This document shows positions 7,841 to 16,476 of a stretch of 64,000 bases of DNA, piece after piece. Within the stretch, counting starts at the first letter, position 1. Each line of letters opens with the position of its first letter. Source of the stretch: Microbacterium forte (GTDB taxonomy: Bacteria > Actinomycetota > Actinomycetes > Actinomycetales > Microbacteriaceae); the NCBI RefSeq assembly GCF_031885415.1, contig NZ_CP116871.1, positions 2,232,001 to 2,296,000 on the forward strand, given 5' to 3'. The notes under the pieces are model-generated. The model was not told the DNA's origin and ran no database searches. It was given only the letters and a program-made list of their open reading frames with translations. The translations under genes were made by a program, and so were the position numbers.

Positions 7841-8628
7841 GCCTGTGGCTCCTCGGTGACGGCGGTCTGTTGGGTGGCCGCGTGATCGGCGGTCGTGTGG
7901 GCGGTCGCATGTGGCGCGCGTCCGGCGACCGCGCGGGTGGCGGTGGCGAGCGCGTCGAAGAGGTCTCGGTAGTCGCCGGATGCTGCGCGCTGCCGCGCCA
8001 CGGTGGCCTCGTCACCGCGGGCGATCGGCCCCGTGAGCGAGGATGCCGCGCCGCGCGCCGCCCAGTTGTCGACCGTCTGTCGCACGAGTGGTGCGAGGTA
8101 GGCGCGGTCGATGCCTGCATCCTTCGCGAGGTGTTCAGCGGCATCGAGCACGGTCAGCACGAAGTTCGAGGCGAAGGATGCGGCGGCGTGATACTCCCCG
8201 CGGTGGGCGTCGTCGACGTGGAAGGGGTTCGCACCGATCACCCGCGCGAGCGCTTCAGCCGCCTCGAGCGCCTCGGGCGTGCGCCCATCGACGGCGACGC
8301 CGATGCCGCGGAAGACCTCGCTCGTCTCCTTGCCGGTGAAGGTCTGGAGCGGGTGGAGGCTGAAGTCGACGTCGGTGAGCGGCGTCGCACCGGAGACGTG
8401 CGCCACCAGCCGCGCGTGGGGGCGGGCGGCGAAGGCCACCGGTGCGATGGCGGAGTCCGGGACGCAGAGCAGCGCGATGTCGGCATCCGGCATCGAGTCC
8501 TCCCGGCGCAGAGGCCCCCGGACGACAAGGCCCGCCGCGCGCAACGCCCGTGCGAGTACGCCGCCGAGACGGCCGGCGCCGACGATGGCGATGGTCGTGT
8601 CAGGGGCGAGAGCAGGGGTTCTGTGCAT
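7837..8628 (-). CDS. Rossmann-like DUF2520 protein of the pantothenate operon
   Basis: 263 aa. The N-terminal half is a Rossmann fold (TIAIVGAGRLGGVLARALRAAG) with LLCVPDSAI and HVSGATPL. The C-terminal half is helical and matches the DUF2520 pattern (FSLHPLQTF, AAASFASNFVLTVLDAAE). The start is the ATG at 8628 (MHRTP); the longer frame lacks a ribosome site. It is translationally coupled to panC. Position and fold suggest a ketopantoate reductase-like role replacing PanE, which is not otherwise in this operon, but the activity is inferred. The last 25 residues are Ala/Thr-rich. Confidence 0.85.
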   Translation of the reverse strand: MHRTPALAPDTTIAIVGAGRLGGVLARALRAAGLVVRGPLRREDSMPDADIALLCVPDSAIAPVAFAARPHARLVAHVSGATPLTDVDFSLHPLQTFTGKETSEVFRGIGVAVDGRTPEALEAAEALARVIGANPFHVDDAHRGEYHAAASFASNFVLTVLDAAEHLAKDAGIDRAYLAPLVRQTVDNWAARGAASSLTGPIARGDEATVARQRAASGDYRDLFDALATATRAVAGRAPHATAHTTADHAATQQTAVTEEPQA

Positions 8629-8797
8629 GTCGATTCCCGGCCGAGACGTGCGGCGCGGATGGGATGAGTATCCGCCCGAGACGGGGTGCGCGCAAAATCT
8701 GAGAGCGATGTGCACACCGTTTCGCGTGTATGGGTTGCAGAAATCATCAACTATCGCGCTGCGAGCCGTGCTTATTGATTCGGCTCAACTTCCGCCC

Positions 8798-8845
8798 GGT
8801 CGTCGAGCGAGGCCGGCGAAGCCGCCCGAGACGAGACGCCCCGAA
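8798..8845 (+). repeat. GGTCGTTGAGCGAG-family element, single forward arm
   Basis: The sequence reads GGTCGTCGAGCGAGGCCGGC then GAAGCCGCCCGAGACGAGACG. It is a diverged copy of the dispersed intergenic element described at 26027. The rest of the 240-bp gap (8629-8868) is the pan operon promoter region, with nothing else I can recognise. Confidence 0.75.
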
Positions 8846-8868
8846 CGCTGCGACGCCGCAGTCCCGAG

Positions 8869-9339
8869 TTACAGGTAGTACGTGCGCGAGACCAGTCCAC
8901 CGTCTTCGCGGACCCACTCGATCGTGACGCCGCGCACCGCTGGACCTCCCAGAGTCCGAACCAGAAGCACCTCGAACGACGCTGTCGGCGGCACGTCGAG
9001 CGGAAGCTGCTCGCTCAACGTCACCTCGATGCCGGCCGTCGCCGTGATGCCTGACACGGTCAGAACCTCCCCGCTCGTGTTGCGGAAGCTCCCGACCCGT
9101 CCATCGCTGCGGAACATCCACGGCTCCGGCTCGGCAACCGACGACGCCCGGAGGCTGCGGCCACCCGGCTGTGCCGTCGGCTCGCGGTTGAGCGCCTCCC
9201 CGATCTCGCGCACCCCGCCCTTCGCGGACAGGCTGTTGATGAATGCGATGACAGCGACGGTCGACGCCGCGATGGATGCCACGGCGCCGAGCCACGAGGG
9301 CACGACGACGCCCCAGAAGTCGGTCGGCACGGGTTCCAT
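8869..9339 (-). CDS. Membrane-anchored hypothetical protein
   Basis: 156 aa, unrecognised. One hydrophobic segment near the N-terminus (VVVPSWLGAVASIAASTVAVIAFI, residues about 11-34) would anchor it. The rest is a soluble, beta-rich domain: residues about 80-150 read like an immunoglobulin-type sandwich (RNTSGEVLTVSGITAT, VRGVTIEWVRED). No lipobox or signal cleavage site is clear. It stands alone, with repeat elements on both sides. Coding is supported by codon bias and a stop-free frame, not by known homologues. Confidence 0.65.
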   Translation of the reverse strand: MEPVPTDFWGVVVPSWLGAVASIAASTVAVIAFINSLSAKGGVREIGEALNREPTAQPGGRSLRASSVAEPEPWMFRSDGRVGSFRNTSGEVLTVSGITATAGIEVTLSEQLPLDVPPTASFEVLLVRTLGGPAVRGVTIEWVREDGGLVSRTYYL

Positions 9340-9395
9340 GACCGCACTCTATCCGCGGCCGCCGACACCGGACAGGGGGGCTCAGCTCGATGACG

Positions 9396-9515
9396 GGCCC
9401 TCGCCGCGTTTCGTCTCAGTCGACTTCGTCGTCTTCGCTCAACGACCGGGGACTTCGCTCAACGACCGGGGGACGTCACTCAACGACCGGGGACGTCGCT
9501 CAACGACCCGGGGAA
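9396..9515 (-). repeat. GGTCGTTGAGCGAG-family reverse arm with a 20-bp tandem tail
   Basis: CGTTTCGTCTCAGTCGACTT at about 9407 opens a reverse-oriented element. Its 3' tip CGCTCAACGACCGGGGACTT is then repeated about four times at 20-21 bp spacing (9436-9455, 9456-9476, 9477-9496, 9497-9515). This looks like local slippage of the element's end. The remaining bases to 9588 hold the SulP promoter region and a TGGAG ribosome site. Confidence 0.75.
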
Positions 9516-9588
9516 CGGCAGGCCCCCGCATCCGCCGTACCCTTAACTGTTCTGCCCCACCCCCGGGCACCTTCTCTGGAGCATCCCC

Positions 9589-11091
9589 ATGTCTGCAACT
9601 GCGGTCGACGATCGTGCCCGCTATCGGGCGAACCCGACGGTTCTCGAAGCGCTGAAGAGTCCGAGGATGCTGACGCGTGAGGTGCTCGCGGGTCTGGTCG
9701 TGGGTCTCGCGCTGATTCCCGAAGCGATCGCGTTCTCGGTGATCGCGGGCGTCGACCCGAAGGTGGGACTGTTCTCGTCGTTCATCATGGCGGTGTCGAT
9801 CGCCTTCCTCGGTGGGCGTCCGGCGATGGTGACCGCGGCGACCGGAGCCGTCGCGCTCGTGATCGCCCCGGTCGCGCCGACGTACGGGATGGACTACTTC
9901 ATCGCGACGGTGATCCTCGCCGGCATCTTCCAGGTCATCCTCGGGGTGCTGGGTGTCGCGAAGCTGATGCGCTTCATCCCCCGCAGCGTCATGGTCGGGT
10001 TCGTGAACGCGCTGGCGATCTTCGTGTTCAGCTCGCAGTTCCCGCAGCTGATCGATGCGCCGTGGCTGGTCTACCCGCTGGTCGCGCTGGGAATCGTCGT
10101 GATGATCGTGATGCCGAAGATCACCACGATCGTGCCGGCGCCGCTCGTGTCGGTGATCATCGTGACCGCTGTGGTGATGGCGTTCGCGATCACGGTGCCG
10201 ACGGTCGGCGATCAGGGCGAGCTGCCCAAGAGTCTGCCCGAGCTGTTCATCCCGAACGTGCCGCTGACGTGGGAGACGTTCACGATCATCGCGCCGTTCG
10301 CGCTCGGGGTGGCGCTGGTCGGACTCATGGAGTCGCTGCTCACCGCCAAGCTCGTCGACGAGATCACCGACACCCACTCGAACAAGACGCGGGAGTCGTG
10401 GGCTCAGGGCGTGGCGAACATCCTCTCCGGAACCTTCGGAGGCATGGGCGGATGCGCCGTCATCGGCCAGACCATGATCGGCGTCAAGGCCTCGGGCGCC
10501 CGCACCCGCATCTCGACGTTCTGCGCCGGCATCTTCCTGTTCCTGCTGGTCGTCGTCTTCGGCGACTTCGTGAGCACGATCCCCATGGCCGCCCTCGTCG
10601 CCGTGATGATCATGGTCGCCATCGGAGCGTTCGACTGGCACAGCGTCAAGCCGTCGACCCTCAAGCGGATGCCGAAGAGCGAGACGTTCGTGATGGTGGC
10701 GACCGTCGTGCTCGTGCTCATCACCCACAACCTCGCGGTCGGCGTCGTCGGCGGAGTGCTGGTCGCGTCGGTGCTGTTCGTGCGGAGGGTCGCGCATTTC
10801 GTGTCGGTGAGCCGGACCCTGTCGGATGCCGGCGACGCCGTCACCTACACGGTGACCGGCGAGCTGTTCTTCGCCTCGAGCAACGACCTGACGACCCTGT
10901 TCTCGTACCCGGAGGATCCCGACCGCGTCGTCATCGACCTCACCGGATCGCACATCTGGGACGCCTCGACGGTCGCAGCTCTGGATGCGATCGAGACGAA
11001 GTACACCGCGCTCGGCAAGACGGTCGAGATCATCGGGATGAACGACAGCAGCCAGCGGATGCGGGGAAGGCTCACCGGCGGGTTCGAGTAG
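9589..11091 (+). CDS. SulP/SLC26-family anion permease with STAS domain
   Basis: A 500-aa inner-membrane transporter. About 10-12 hydrophobic segments cover residues 25-405, starting with the family signature GLVVGLALIPEAIAFSVIAG. MGGCAVIGQTMIGVKASGART is the conserved half-helix region. A short C-terminal STAS domain (about 415-500) ends in HIWDASTVAALDAIETKY, with the D-x-S that is the usual regulatory site. The substrate could be sulfate, bicarbonate or a dicarboxylate. The start ATG at 9589 has TGGAG upstream. It is a single gene, followed by an inverted repeat pair. Confidence 0.93.
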   Translation: MSATAVDDRARYRANPTVLEALKSPRMLTREVLAGLVVGLALIPEAIAFSVIAGVDPKVGLFSSFIMAVSIAFLGGRPAMVTAATGAVALVIAPVAPTYGMDYFIATVILAGIFQVILGVLGVAKLMRFIPRSVMVGFVNALAIFVFSSQFPQLIDAPWLVYPLVALGIVVMIVMPKITTIVPAPLVSVIIVTAVVMAFAITVPTVGDQGELPKSLPELFIPNVPLTWETFTIIAPFALGVALVGLMESLLTAKLVDEITDTHSNKTRESWAQGVANILSGTFGGMGGCAVIGQTMIGVKASGARTRISTFCAGIFLFLLVVVFGDFVSTIPMAALVAVMIMVAIGAFDWHSVKPSTLKRMPKSETFVMVATVVLVLITHNLAVGVVGGVLVASVLFVRRVAHFVSVSRTLSDAGDAVTYTVTGELFFASSNDLTTLFSYPEDPDRVVIDLTGSHIWDASTVAALDAIETKYTALGKTVEIIGMNDSSQRMRGRLTGGFE

Positions 11092-11107
11092 TCCCGCGCC
11101 GAGCATC

Positions 11108-11219
11108 CCCGGTCGTTGAGCGAGCACGGCGGAGCCGCGCGAGACGAAACGCACCTCGCCGGGTCCGTCGGGCCACCACGTTTCGTCTCAGGCGACTACG
11201 TCGTCTTCGCTCAACGAAC
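11108..11219. repeat. Inverted pair of GGTCGTTGAGCGAG elements between convergent genes
   Basis: A forward arm (11111-11147, ending GAGACGAAACG) and a reverse arm (11179-11218, CGTTTCGTCTC to CGCTCAACGA) face each other across about 30 bp. Transcribed in either direction they would form a long hairpin. They lie exactly between the 3' ends of sulP and gudD, so they may act as a bidirectional terminator (inference). Confidence 0.8.
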
Positions 11220-11232
11220 GACAGGCGCCCGT

Positions 11233-12555
11233 TCAGCGCACCAGAGAGGGCCGCTTGCTGTCGAACTCCCAGCCAGGCACGAGGTACTGCATGCCGATGG
11301 CGTCGTCCCTGGCTCCCAGCCCGTGTTCGACATACAGCTCATGCGCCTCGGCGAGCCGAGCGCGGTCGATCGTCACGCCGAGCCCCGGGCGGTCGGGCAC
11401 CCGCACCGCCCCGTCTCTGATCTCGGGCGCATCGACCGTCAGCTGCTGGCCGTCCTGCCAGATCCAATGCGTGTCGAGTGCGGTGATCTCGCCGGGCGCC
11501 GCTGCGCCGACCTGTGTGAACATCGCCAGCGAGATGTCGAAGTGGTTGTTCGAGTGCGACCCCCATGTCAGGTCGAAGTCGTGGCACAGCTGCGCCACCC
11601 GCACGGAACCGGCCATGGTCCAGAAATGCGGATCCGCGAGCGGGATGTCGACGGCGTCGGAGCGGATCGCATGCGCCATCTCTCGCCAGTCCGTCGCGAT
11701 CATGTTCGTCGCTGTTCGCAGACCGGTGCGCCGACGGAACTCCGCCATCACTTCTCGACCCGAGAATCGGCCTTCCGCGCCGCACGGATCCTCGGCGTAG
11801 GCGAGCACATCGGCCAGGCGGCGGCCGATGCGCACCGCATCCTCGAGCAGCCACCCGCCGTTCGGGTCGAGCGTGATGCGCGCTTCGGGAAACCGTTCGG
11901 CGAGCGCGGTGACGACGTCGGCCTCGACCTCGCCGTCGAGCACGCCGCCTTTGAGCTTGAAGTCCGAGAACCCGTAGCGGATCTGCGCGGCTTCGGCCAG
12001 GCGCACGATGCCATCGGCCGTCATGGCCTCTTCGCGCCGCACGCTCTCCCACCCGTCGCCGCTCTCGCGCAGATAGGGGAGGTCGGTGCGGTCAGCATCG
12101 CCGATGAAGAACAGATACCCCAGCATCGGCACACTGTCGCGCTGCTGGCCGTCGCCGAGAAGCTCCGCGACCGGCACGCCGAGGTGCTGGGCGTGCAGAT
12201 CGAGGAGCGCCGACTCGATGCCGGTGACGGCGTGCACGGTCGTGCGCAGATCGAACGTCTGCTGCCCTCGACCGCCCGCGTCGCGGTCGGCGAAGCGGGT
12301 CGCGATCGCCCGCAGCAGCGAGCGGTATCGGCCGACCGGCTGGCCCGCGAGGAACTCCGCGGCCTCGGCGATGGTGCCGCGGATCGACTCGCCGCCGGGG
12401 ACCTCGCCGAGCCCCTCCCGTCCGTCCGAGTCCGTCGCGATGACGATGTTGCGTGTGAAGAACGGCCCGTGCGCGCCCGAGAGGTTCAGCAGCATCGAGT
12501 CGTGGCCGGCGACCGGGACGACCTCGATCCTCTCGATCGTGGGCACGGAGGTCAT
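11233..12555 (-). CDS. gudD: Glucarate dehydratase
   Basis: Converts D-glucarate (and often L-idarate) to 5-dehydro-4-deoxyglucarate. The 440-aa enolase-superfamily protein carries the complete glucarate dehydratase set: K-x-K in DFKLKGG, metal ligands in LDPNGG, AEDPCG and ATNMIATDW, and the Asp/His dyad in LADPHFW and WGSHSNNHF. The ATG at 12555 overlaps the dehydrogenase stop by 4 bp; a far longer upstream frame only shadows that gene. It forms an operon with the dehydrogenase and kdgD, covering hexarate to 2-oxoglutarate. Confidence 0.95.
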   Translation of the reverse strand: MTSVPTIERIEVVPVAGHDSMLLNLSGAHGPFFTRNIVIATDSDGREGLGEVPGGESIRGTIAEAAEFLAGQPVGRYRSLLRAIATRFADRDAGGRGQQTFDLRTTVHAVTGIESALLDLHAQHLGVPVAELLGDGQQRDSVPMLGYLFFIGDADRTDLPYLRESGDGWESVRREEAMTADGIVRLAEAAQIRYGFSDFKLKGGVLDGEVEADVVTALAERFPEARITLDPNGGWLLEDAVRIGRRLADVLAYAEDPCGAEGRFSGREVMAEFRRRTGLRTATNMIATDWREMAHAIRSDAVDIPLADPHFWTMAGSVRVAQLCHDFDLTWGSHSNNHFDISLAMFTQVGAAAPGEITALDTHWIWQDGQQLTVDAPEIRDGAVRVPDRPGLGVTIDRARLAEAHELYVEHGLGARDDAIGMQYLVPGWEFDSKRPSLVR

Positions 12556-14138
12556 GCCGACACCTCGCGCCGCCCGTCGACGAGACGCGACACGTGCCAG
12601 GGGTTGGCGTCGCGCAGCACCTCGGGCAGCAGCCCGTCGGGGATGTTCTGATACGCCACCGGGCGCAGGAAGCGCTCGATCGCGAGGCTTCCGACGCTCG
12701 TCGTGCGCGAGTCGCTGGTGGCGGGGAACGGGCCCCCGTGCACCATCGCGTGCCCGACCTCGACCCCGGTGGGCCATCCGTTCGCGAGGATGCGCCCGAC
12801 TTTGCGCTCGAGCACCGGAAGGAGCGCGGCGGCGAGTTCGTGATCGTCGGCGCTCAGCTGCAGCGTGGCGGTCAGCTGACCCTCGAGCCGTGAGGCGGCC
12901 TCCACCAGCTCGGCGGCGTCGCCGTAGCGCACCACCAGGGACGCGGCCCCGAAGATCTCCTCGTTCAGCACGGGATTCTCTTCGAACGACGAGAGCTCGG
13001 CGGCGTGGATCACCGGCGCCGGAGCGTGCGGCCCCTCGCCGTCGGTTCCCCGCGCGAGCACCTCGGCGTTCTCGTCTCTGGTCGCGACGCCGTCGCGCCA
13101 CGCGTGCGCGATGCTCGGCGAGAGCATGGTCTGCCCTGTGGCCGCACGCAGGGATTCCGACACGGCCCGCAGGAACGCCTCGCCCTCGGCGCCACGAGGG
13201 ACGAAGACGACACCGGGCTGCGTGCACAGCTGCCCGCTCGACCCCGTCGCACTCTGCACGTACCCCGCGGCGAGCGCCTCGACGTCGCCGTGCAGGGCCC
13301 CCGGCAGGATGAACACCGGGTTGACCGAGCTCATCTCGGCGTAGACGGGAATCGGCACCGGCCGCGCCTGTGCCGTGCGCACGAGCGCGAGACCGCCCTC
13401 GCGTGATCCGGTGAACCCGACGGCGTGGATGTCGGGGTCGGCGACGAGCGCCTGCCCGACGCTGCGTCCGGGACCGAAGATGTGCGAGAACACTCCGGGG
13501 TGCAGTCCGTGCGCGTCGATGGCGCGTGCGATCGCCGATGCGACGAGCTCGCTCGTGCCGGGATGCGAGCTGTGCGCCTTGAACACGACCGGGCACCCGG
13601 CGGCCAACGCGGATGCGGTGTCTCCCCCGGCAGTCGAGAACGCGAGCGGGAAGTTCGATGCCCCGAACACGGCCACCGGCCCGAGCGCGATCTTGCGCTG
13701 GCGGATGTCGACACGCGGAAGAGGTGTGCGGTCCGGCTGCGCCGGGTCGATCCGCACGCCGCGGTGCTCTCCGGCACGCACGACGTCGGCGAACAGCCGC
13801 AGCTGCCCGGTGGTCCGAGCACGCTCACCGAGGAGTCGCGCCTGCGGCAACCCGGTCTCCTGCATCGCCCGCGCGATCAGCGTGTCGCCGATCGCGTCGA
13901 TCTCGTCGGCGATCGATTCGAGGAACGCCGCGTGAGCCTCGGGGGCGAGTCGGGAGAACGACGTGAAGGCCTCGGCCGCGGCGGCGGTCGCCGCGCGGAG
14001 CTGCTCGACGTCGATCTGCGAGTAGGGGGGTTCGAGCTGCTCGTCGGTGGCCGGGGCGATGGCGTACAGCGCGGTGCCGGTGCCGGGCACCGAACGTCCG
14101 GCGATCGACGAATGCCCGGTGAGGATGGCGGTGGTCAT
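12552..14138 (-). CDS. 2,5-dioxovalerate (alpha-ketoglutaric semialdehyde) dehydrogenase
   Basis: A 528-aa aldehyde dehydrogenase of the long KGSD type. It oxidises 2,5-dioxovalerate, the product of the kdgD enzyme, to 2-oxoglutarate with NAD(P). Visible are [20 protein letters not shown] (start of the cofactor domain), [20 protein letters not shown], the catalytic Glu in [11 protein letters not shown] and the catalytic Cys in [10 protein letters not shown]. The ATG at 14138 has AAGGAG upstream. It sits between kdgD and gudD in one minus-strand operon, which fixes the substrate better than sequence alone. Confidence 0.93.
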   Translation of the reverse strand: MTTAILTGHSSIAGRSVPGTGTALYAIAPATDEQLEPPYSQIDVEQLRAATAAAAEAFTSFSRLAPEAHAAFLESIADEIDAIGDTLIARAMQETGLPQARLLGERARTTGQLRLFADVVRAGEHRGVRIDPAQPDRTPLPRVDIRQRKIALGPVAVFGASNFPLAFSTAGGDTASALAAGCPVVFKAHSSHPGTSELVASAIARAIDAHGLHPGVFSHIFGPGRSVGQALVADPDIHAVGFTGSREGGLALVRTAQARPVPIPVYAEMSSVNPVFILPGALHGDVEALAAGYVQSATGSSGQLCTQPGVVFVPRGAEGEAFLRAVSESLRAATGQTMLSPSIAHAWRDGVATRDENAEVLARGTDGEGPHAPAPVIHAAELSSFEENPVLNEEIFGAASLVVRYGDAAELVEAASRLEGQLTATLQLSADDHELAAALLPVLERKVGRILANGWPTGVEVGHAMVHGGPFPATSDSRTTSVGSLAIERFLRPVAYQNIPDGLLPEVLRDANPWHVSRLVDGRREVSA

Positions 14139-14186
14139 GTCACACTCCTTGAGTCGACGGCGGTGGTGCCGAGAGGATCGGCGAGG

Positions 14187-15122
14187 TCAGACTGGAACGG
14201 CGGCGAGCAGGCCGGCGCGCTCGAGAAGCTGCGCCAGATCGGCGTCGTCCTGCGCCGACAGGTCGTGCAGCGGCGGGCGCACGGGGCCGACGCCGTGTCC
14301 GGTCAGACGGAGACCCGCCTTGACGATCGAGACGCCGAATCCCTTCCCTCGATTGCGGATCGCGATGTACGGCAGCACGAAGCGCCCCAGCTTCTCGGTC
14401 ACCGCGGCCCGGTCCTGAGCGCGCACATCGCGGTAGAACTCGAGCGCGAACTCGGGGACGAAGTTGAACATCGCCGACGAGTACGTGCTCATGCCCATCT
14501 GCAGCAGCGGCAGCGCGTAGGTCTCTGCGGTGGGCAGACCGCCCAGGTAGAACAGGCGCTCGCCGTTGCGCACGTAGACCGATGCCAGGTGCTCGATGTC
14601 GCCCGTGGCGTCCTTGAACCCCACGACGTTCTCGTGCCGTTCGGCGAGGATCGCCATCGTCTCGGCCGAGTAGATGGCGTTGCCGCGGTTGTAGACGATG
14701 ATCGCGAGCTTCGTCGCCGCGGCGATCGCCGAGACGTGCTCGACGAGACCCGCCTGGTCGCACTCGGTGAGGTAGGGGGGCAGCACGAGGATCCCCTCCG
14801 CGCCGGCCTCCTCGGCCGCCCGGGCGTTCGCGATCGCGTGCCGGGTCCAGCCGCCGGCCGAGGCGAGCACCGGAACCTCGGGTCGCGACGACTGCACGGC
14901 CGCGCGGACGACTGCTGCGGACTCGGCCGCATCGAGACTGAACCCCTCGCCGGTGCCACCGGCGGCGAAGAGACCAGCCACCCCGAAGCTCGCCTGCCAT
15001 TCCACGTGCTCGCGGTAGCGCTTCTCGTCGAATTCGAGCTCCGGCGTGAACGCCGTCGCGGGGAACGAGAGAAGACCTTCGCGAAGGTGGTCGGCCAGCT
15101 CGGTGGGCGTGAATCGTGCCAC
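14187..15122 (-). CDS. kdgD: 5-dehydro-4-deoxyglucarate dehydratase
   Basis: A DHDPS-superfamily (beta/alpha)8 enzyme that dehydrates and decarboxylates 5-dehydro-4-deoxyglucarate to 2,5-dioxovalerate. It is about 311 aa from the GTG at 15122, which has CAGGAG upstream; a longer frame to 15170 lacks this. GGTGEGFSLDAAE is the substrate loop, IIVYNRGNAIYS holds the Tyr, and VGFKDATGD the Schiff-base Lys. It is the first gene of the kdgD-dehydrogenase-gudD operon, with the proposed LysR motif about 80 bp upstream. Confidence 0.93.
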   Translation of the reverse strand: MARFTPTELADHLREGLLSFPATAFTPELEFDEKRYREHVEWQASFGVAGLFAAGGTGEGFSLDAAESAAVVRAAVQSSRPEVPVLASAGGWTRHAIANARAAEEAGAEGILVLPPYLTECDQAGLVEHVSAIAAATKLAIIVYNRGNAIYSAETMAILAERHENVVGFKDATGDIEHLASVYVRNGERLFYLGGLPTAETYALPLLQMGMSTYSSAMFNFVPEFALEFYRDVRAQDRAAVTEKLGRFVLPYIAIRNRGKGFGVSIVKAGLRLTGHGVGPVRPPLHDLSAQDDADLAQLLERAGLLAAVPV

Positions 15123-15191
15123 GGTGCACTCCTGGGGTGTCGCGCCGGTATCCGGCTCGGATCTGAACAATCGTCACGCTATGCGTGAAAC

Positions 15192-15229
15192 GATGCGCCT
15201 ACAAACCAAATGGTGGATGGATCAATGCG
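15192..15229. promoter_or_regulatory. Proposed LysR box A, upstream of kdgD
   Basis: The 26-mer at 15202-15227 begins CAAACCAAA and ends GGATCAATG, preceded by GATGCGC. It matches sites at 16251 and 23238 in length and in both ends. It lies about 80 bp before the kdgD GTG, where an activator would bind. Confidence 0.5.
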
Positions 15230-15238
15230 CCGTCTGCA

Positions 15239-16216
15239 TCAGAGTGCCGACATCTCCGCCACCGGTGTCGGCAGCGGCCGACCGTCGAGGTGGGCCCGCA
15301 GGTTCGCGAGTGTGAGGTCTCGCATGTCGATCCTGGTCTCGTGCGTGCCGCTGCCGACGTGGGGCAGCAGCGTGACGTCATCGCGGATGAGCCGCGTGGG
15401 CACGTACGGCTCATGCGCGAACACGTCGAGGCCGGCTCCCGCGATCCGACCGTCCTCGAGAGCGGCGATCAGTGCATCCTCATCGACGACCGAGCCGCGT
15501 GCGATGTTCACCAGGAAGGCGTCGGGTCCAAGCGCGTCGATCACCTCGGCATCCACGAGGTTCTCGGTCGCCGCCCCACCGGGAACCGCGATGACCACGA
15601 CGTCCGATCGGCGCGCGAGGTCGACGGCCGATGCCACGTGCTCCCACGGCACGCCCTCGACAGGACGTCGGGTCGTGTACAGGATCGTCGTGTCGAAGGC
15701 GGCGGCGCGTCTGGCGATCGCCTGCCCGATGCGGCCGAGGCCGAGCACGCCGACCGTGCTGCCCGAGAAACGACGCGTGAGCGGAAACCCTCCCGACTCC
15801 CACGCGCCGTCGCGCAGGAACCGCTCGGAGGCGCCGAACCGGCGGAAGACATCGAGCATGAGCCCGAGCGCCGTGTCGGCGACGCAGTCGGTGAGCACGT
15901 CGGGCGTGTGGGTCACCCGGATGCCGCGGGCGACCGCCTGGGCGACATCCGTCGTGTCGTATCCGACGCCGAAGTTGGTCACGATCTCGAGGTTCGGGAG
16001 GGCGGCCATCAGCTCGGAGGGAACGCCGTTGCGACCGCTCGTGACGACGGCGCGCACCTTCGCGGCATCCGTCGGGTCGAGGGCTACGAGGTCGTCGGGC
16101 AGGCGCACCACGGAGTACTCGTCCTGCAGCGTCCGCTCGAGAGAATCGAGCAGCGGCCCCGCCTGAGCGACGGAGCCGGGAGCGAACGGAGCGGAGGTTT
16201 CGGGAGAGTTGGTCAT
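15239..16216 (-). CDS. D-isomer-specific 2-hydroxyacid dehydrogenase
   Basis: A 325-aa NAD(P)-dependent dehydrogenase. The cofactor motif is GVLGLGRIGQAIARR, followed by the catalytic Arg in NIARGSVVDEDAL, the Glu in HEP and the His in LLPHVGSGT. This matches GhrB/hydroxypyruvate-glyoxylate reductase-like enzymes of the family. It lies next to the hexarate operon and diverges from the importer, with a shared LysR-like box between. It may reduce an oxo-acid intermediate or oxidise a sugar acid; the substrate is not readable. The start is the ATG at 16216. Confidence 0.9.
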   Translation of the reverse strand: MTNSPETSAPFAPGSVAQAGPLLDSLERTLQDEYSVVRLPDDLVALDPTDAAKVRAVVTSGRNGVPSELMAALPNLEIVTNFGVGYDTTDVAQAVARGIRVTHTPDVLTDCVADTALGLMLDVFRRFGASERFLRDGAWESGGFPLTRRFSGSTVGVLGLGRIGQAIARRAAAFDTTILYTTRRPVEGVPWEHVASAVDLARRSDVVVIAVPGGAATENLVDAEVIDALGPDAFLVNIARGSVVDEDALIAALEDGRIAGAGLDVFAHEPYVPTRLIRDDVTLLPHVGSGTHETRIDMRDLTLANLRAHLDGRPLPTPVAEMSAL

Positions 16217-16250
16217 GGCGCGAGACTACGTCCGGCCAACGATGCAGTTC

Positions 16251-16276
16251 CATAAGCGAAGTTGCATGGATTGATG
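16251..16276. promoter_or_regulatory. Proposed LysR box B, divergent promoter of dehydrogenase and importer
   Basis: A 26-bp site beginning CATAAGCGAA and ending GGATTGATG. It has the same 3' half as boxes A and C, and the following GCGCCG is shared with box A. It lies 35 bp upstream of the dehydrogenase start and 200 bp upstream of the binding-protein gene. Confidence 0.5.
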
Positions 16277-16476
16277 CGCCGCAAGCATCTATGGGGTGAG
16301 ACCGGCGTAATCTCGCGGATCGCGACTCGGCCGACGGATGCCGCACGGCACCGGCCCTCGGCAGCGGCCGCCGGTGCGGCCTTCGCACCTGTTGACGCTC
16401 GGGAGGCGGTCTGCGACATTCACAACGGGCCGACAGCCAACGAGGGCCGCGGCCGTCCCCTACCTGGAGGAACCCG

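Noticed and set aside
9436-9515. Four 20-bp repeats as a CRISPR array
   Set aside because: The units are directly adjacent with no spacers and match the tip of the dispersed intergenic element; no cas genes.
9439-11154. Long minus-strand frame opposite the SulP gene
   Set aside because: High-GC antisense shadow: His/Arg/Asp-rich with no membrane or domain pattern, while the plus strand has clear SulP motifs.
11233-13596. 787-aa frame containing gudD plus a long upstream region
   Set aside because: The extra N-terminal 340 residues are a shadow of the dehydrogenase; the ATG at 12555 fits family length and overlaps the upstream stop by 4 bp.
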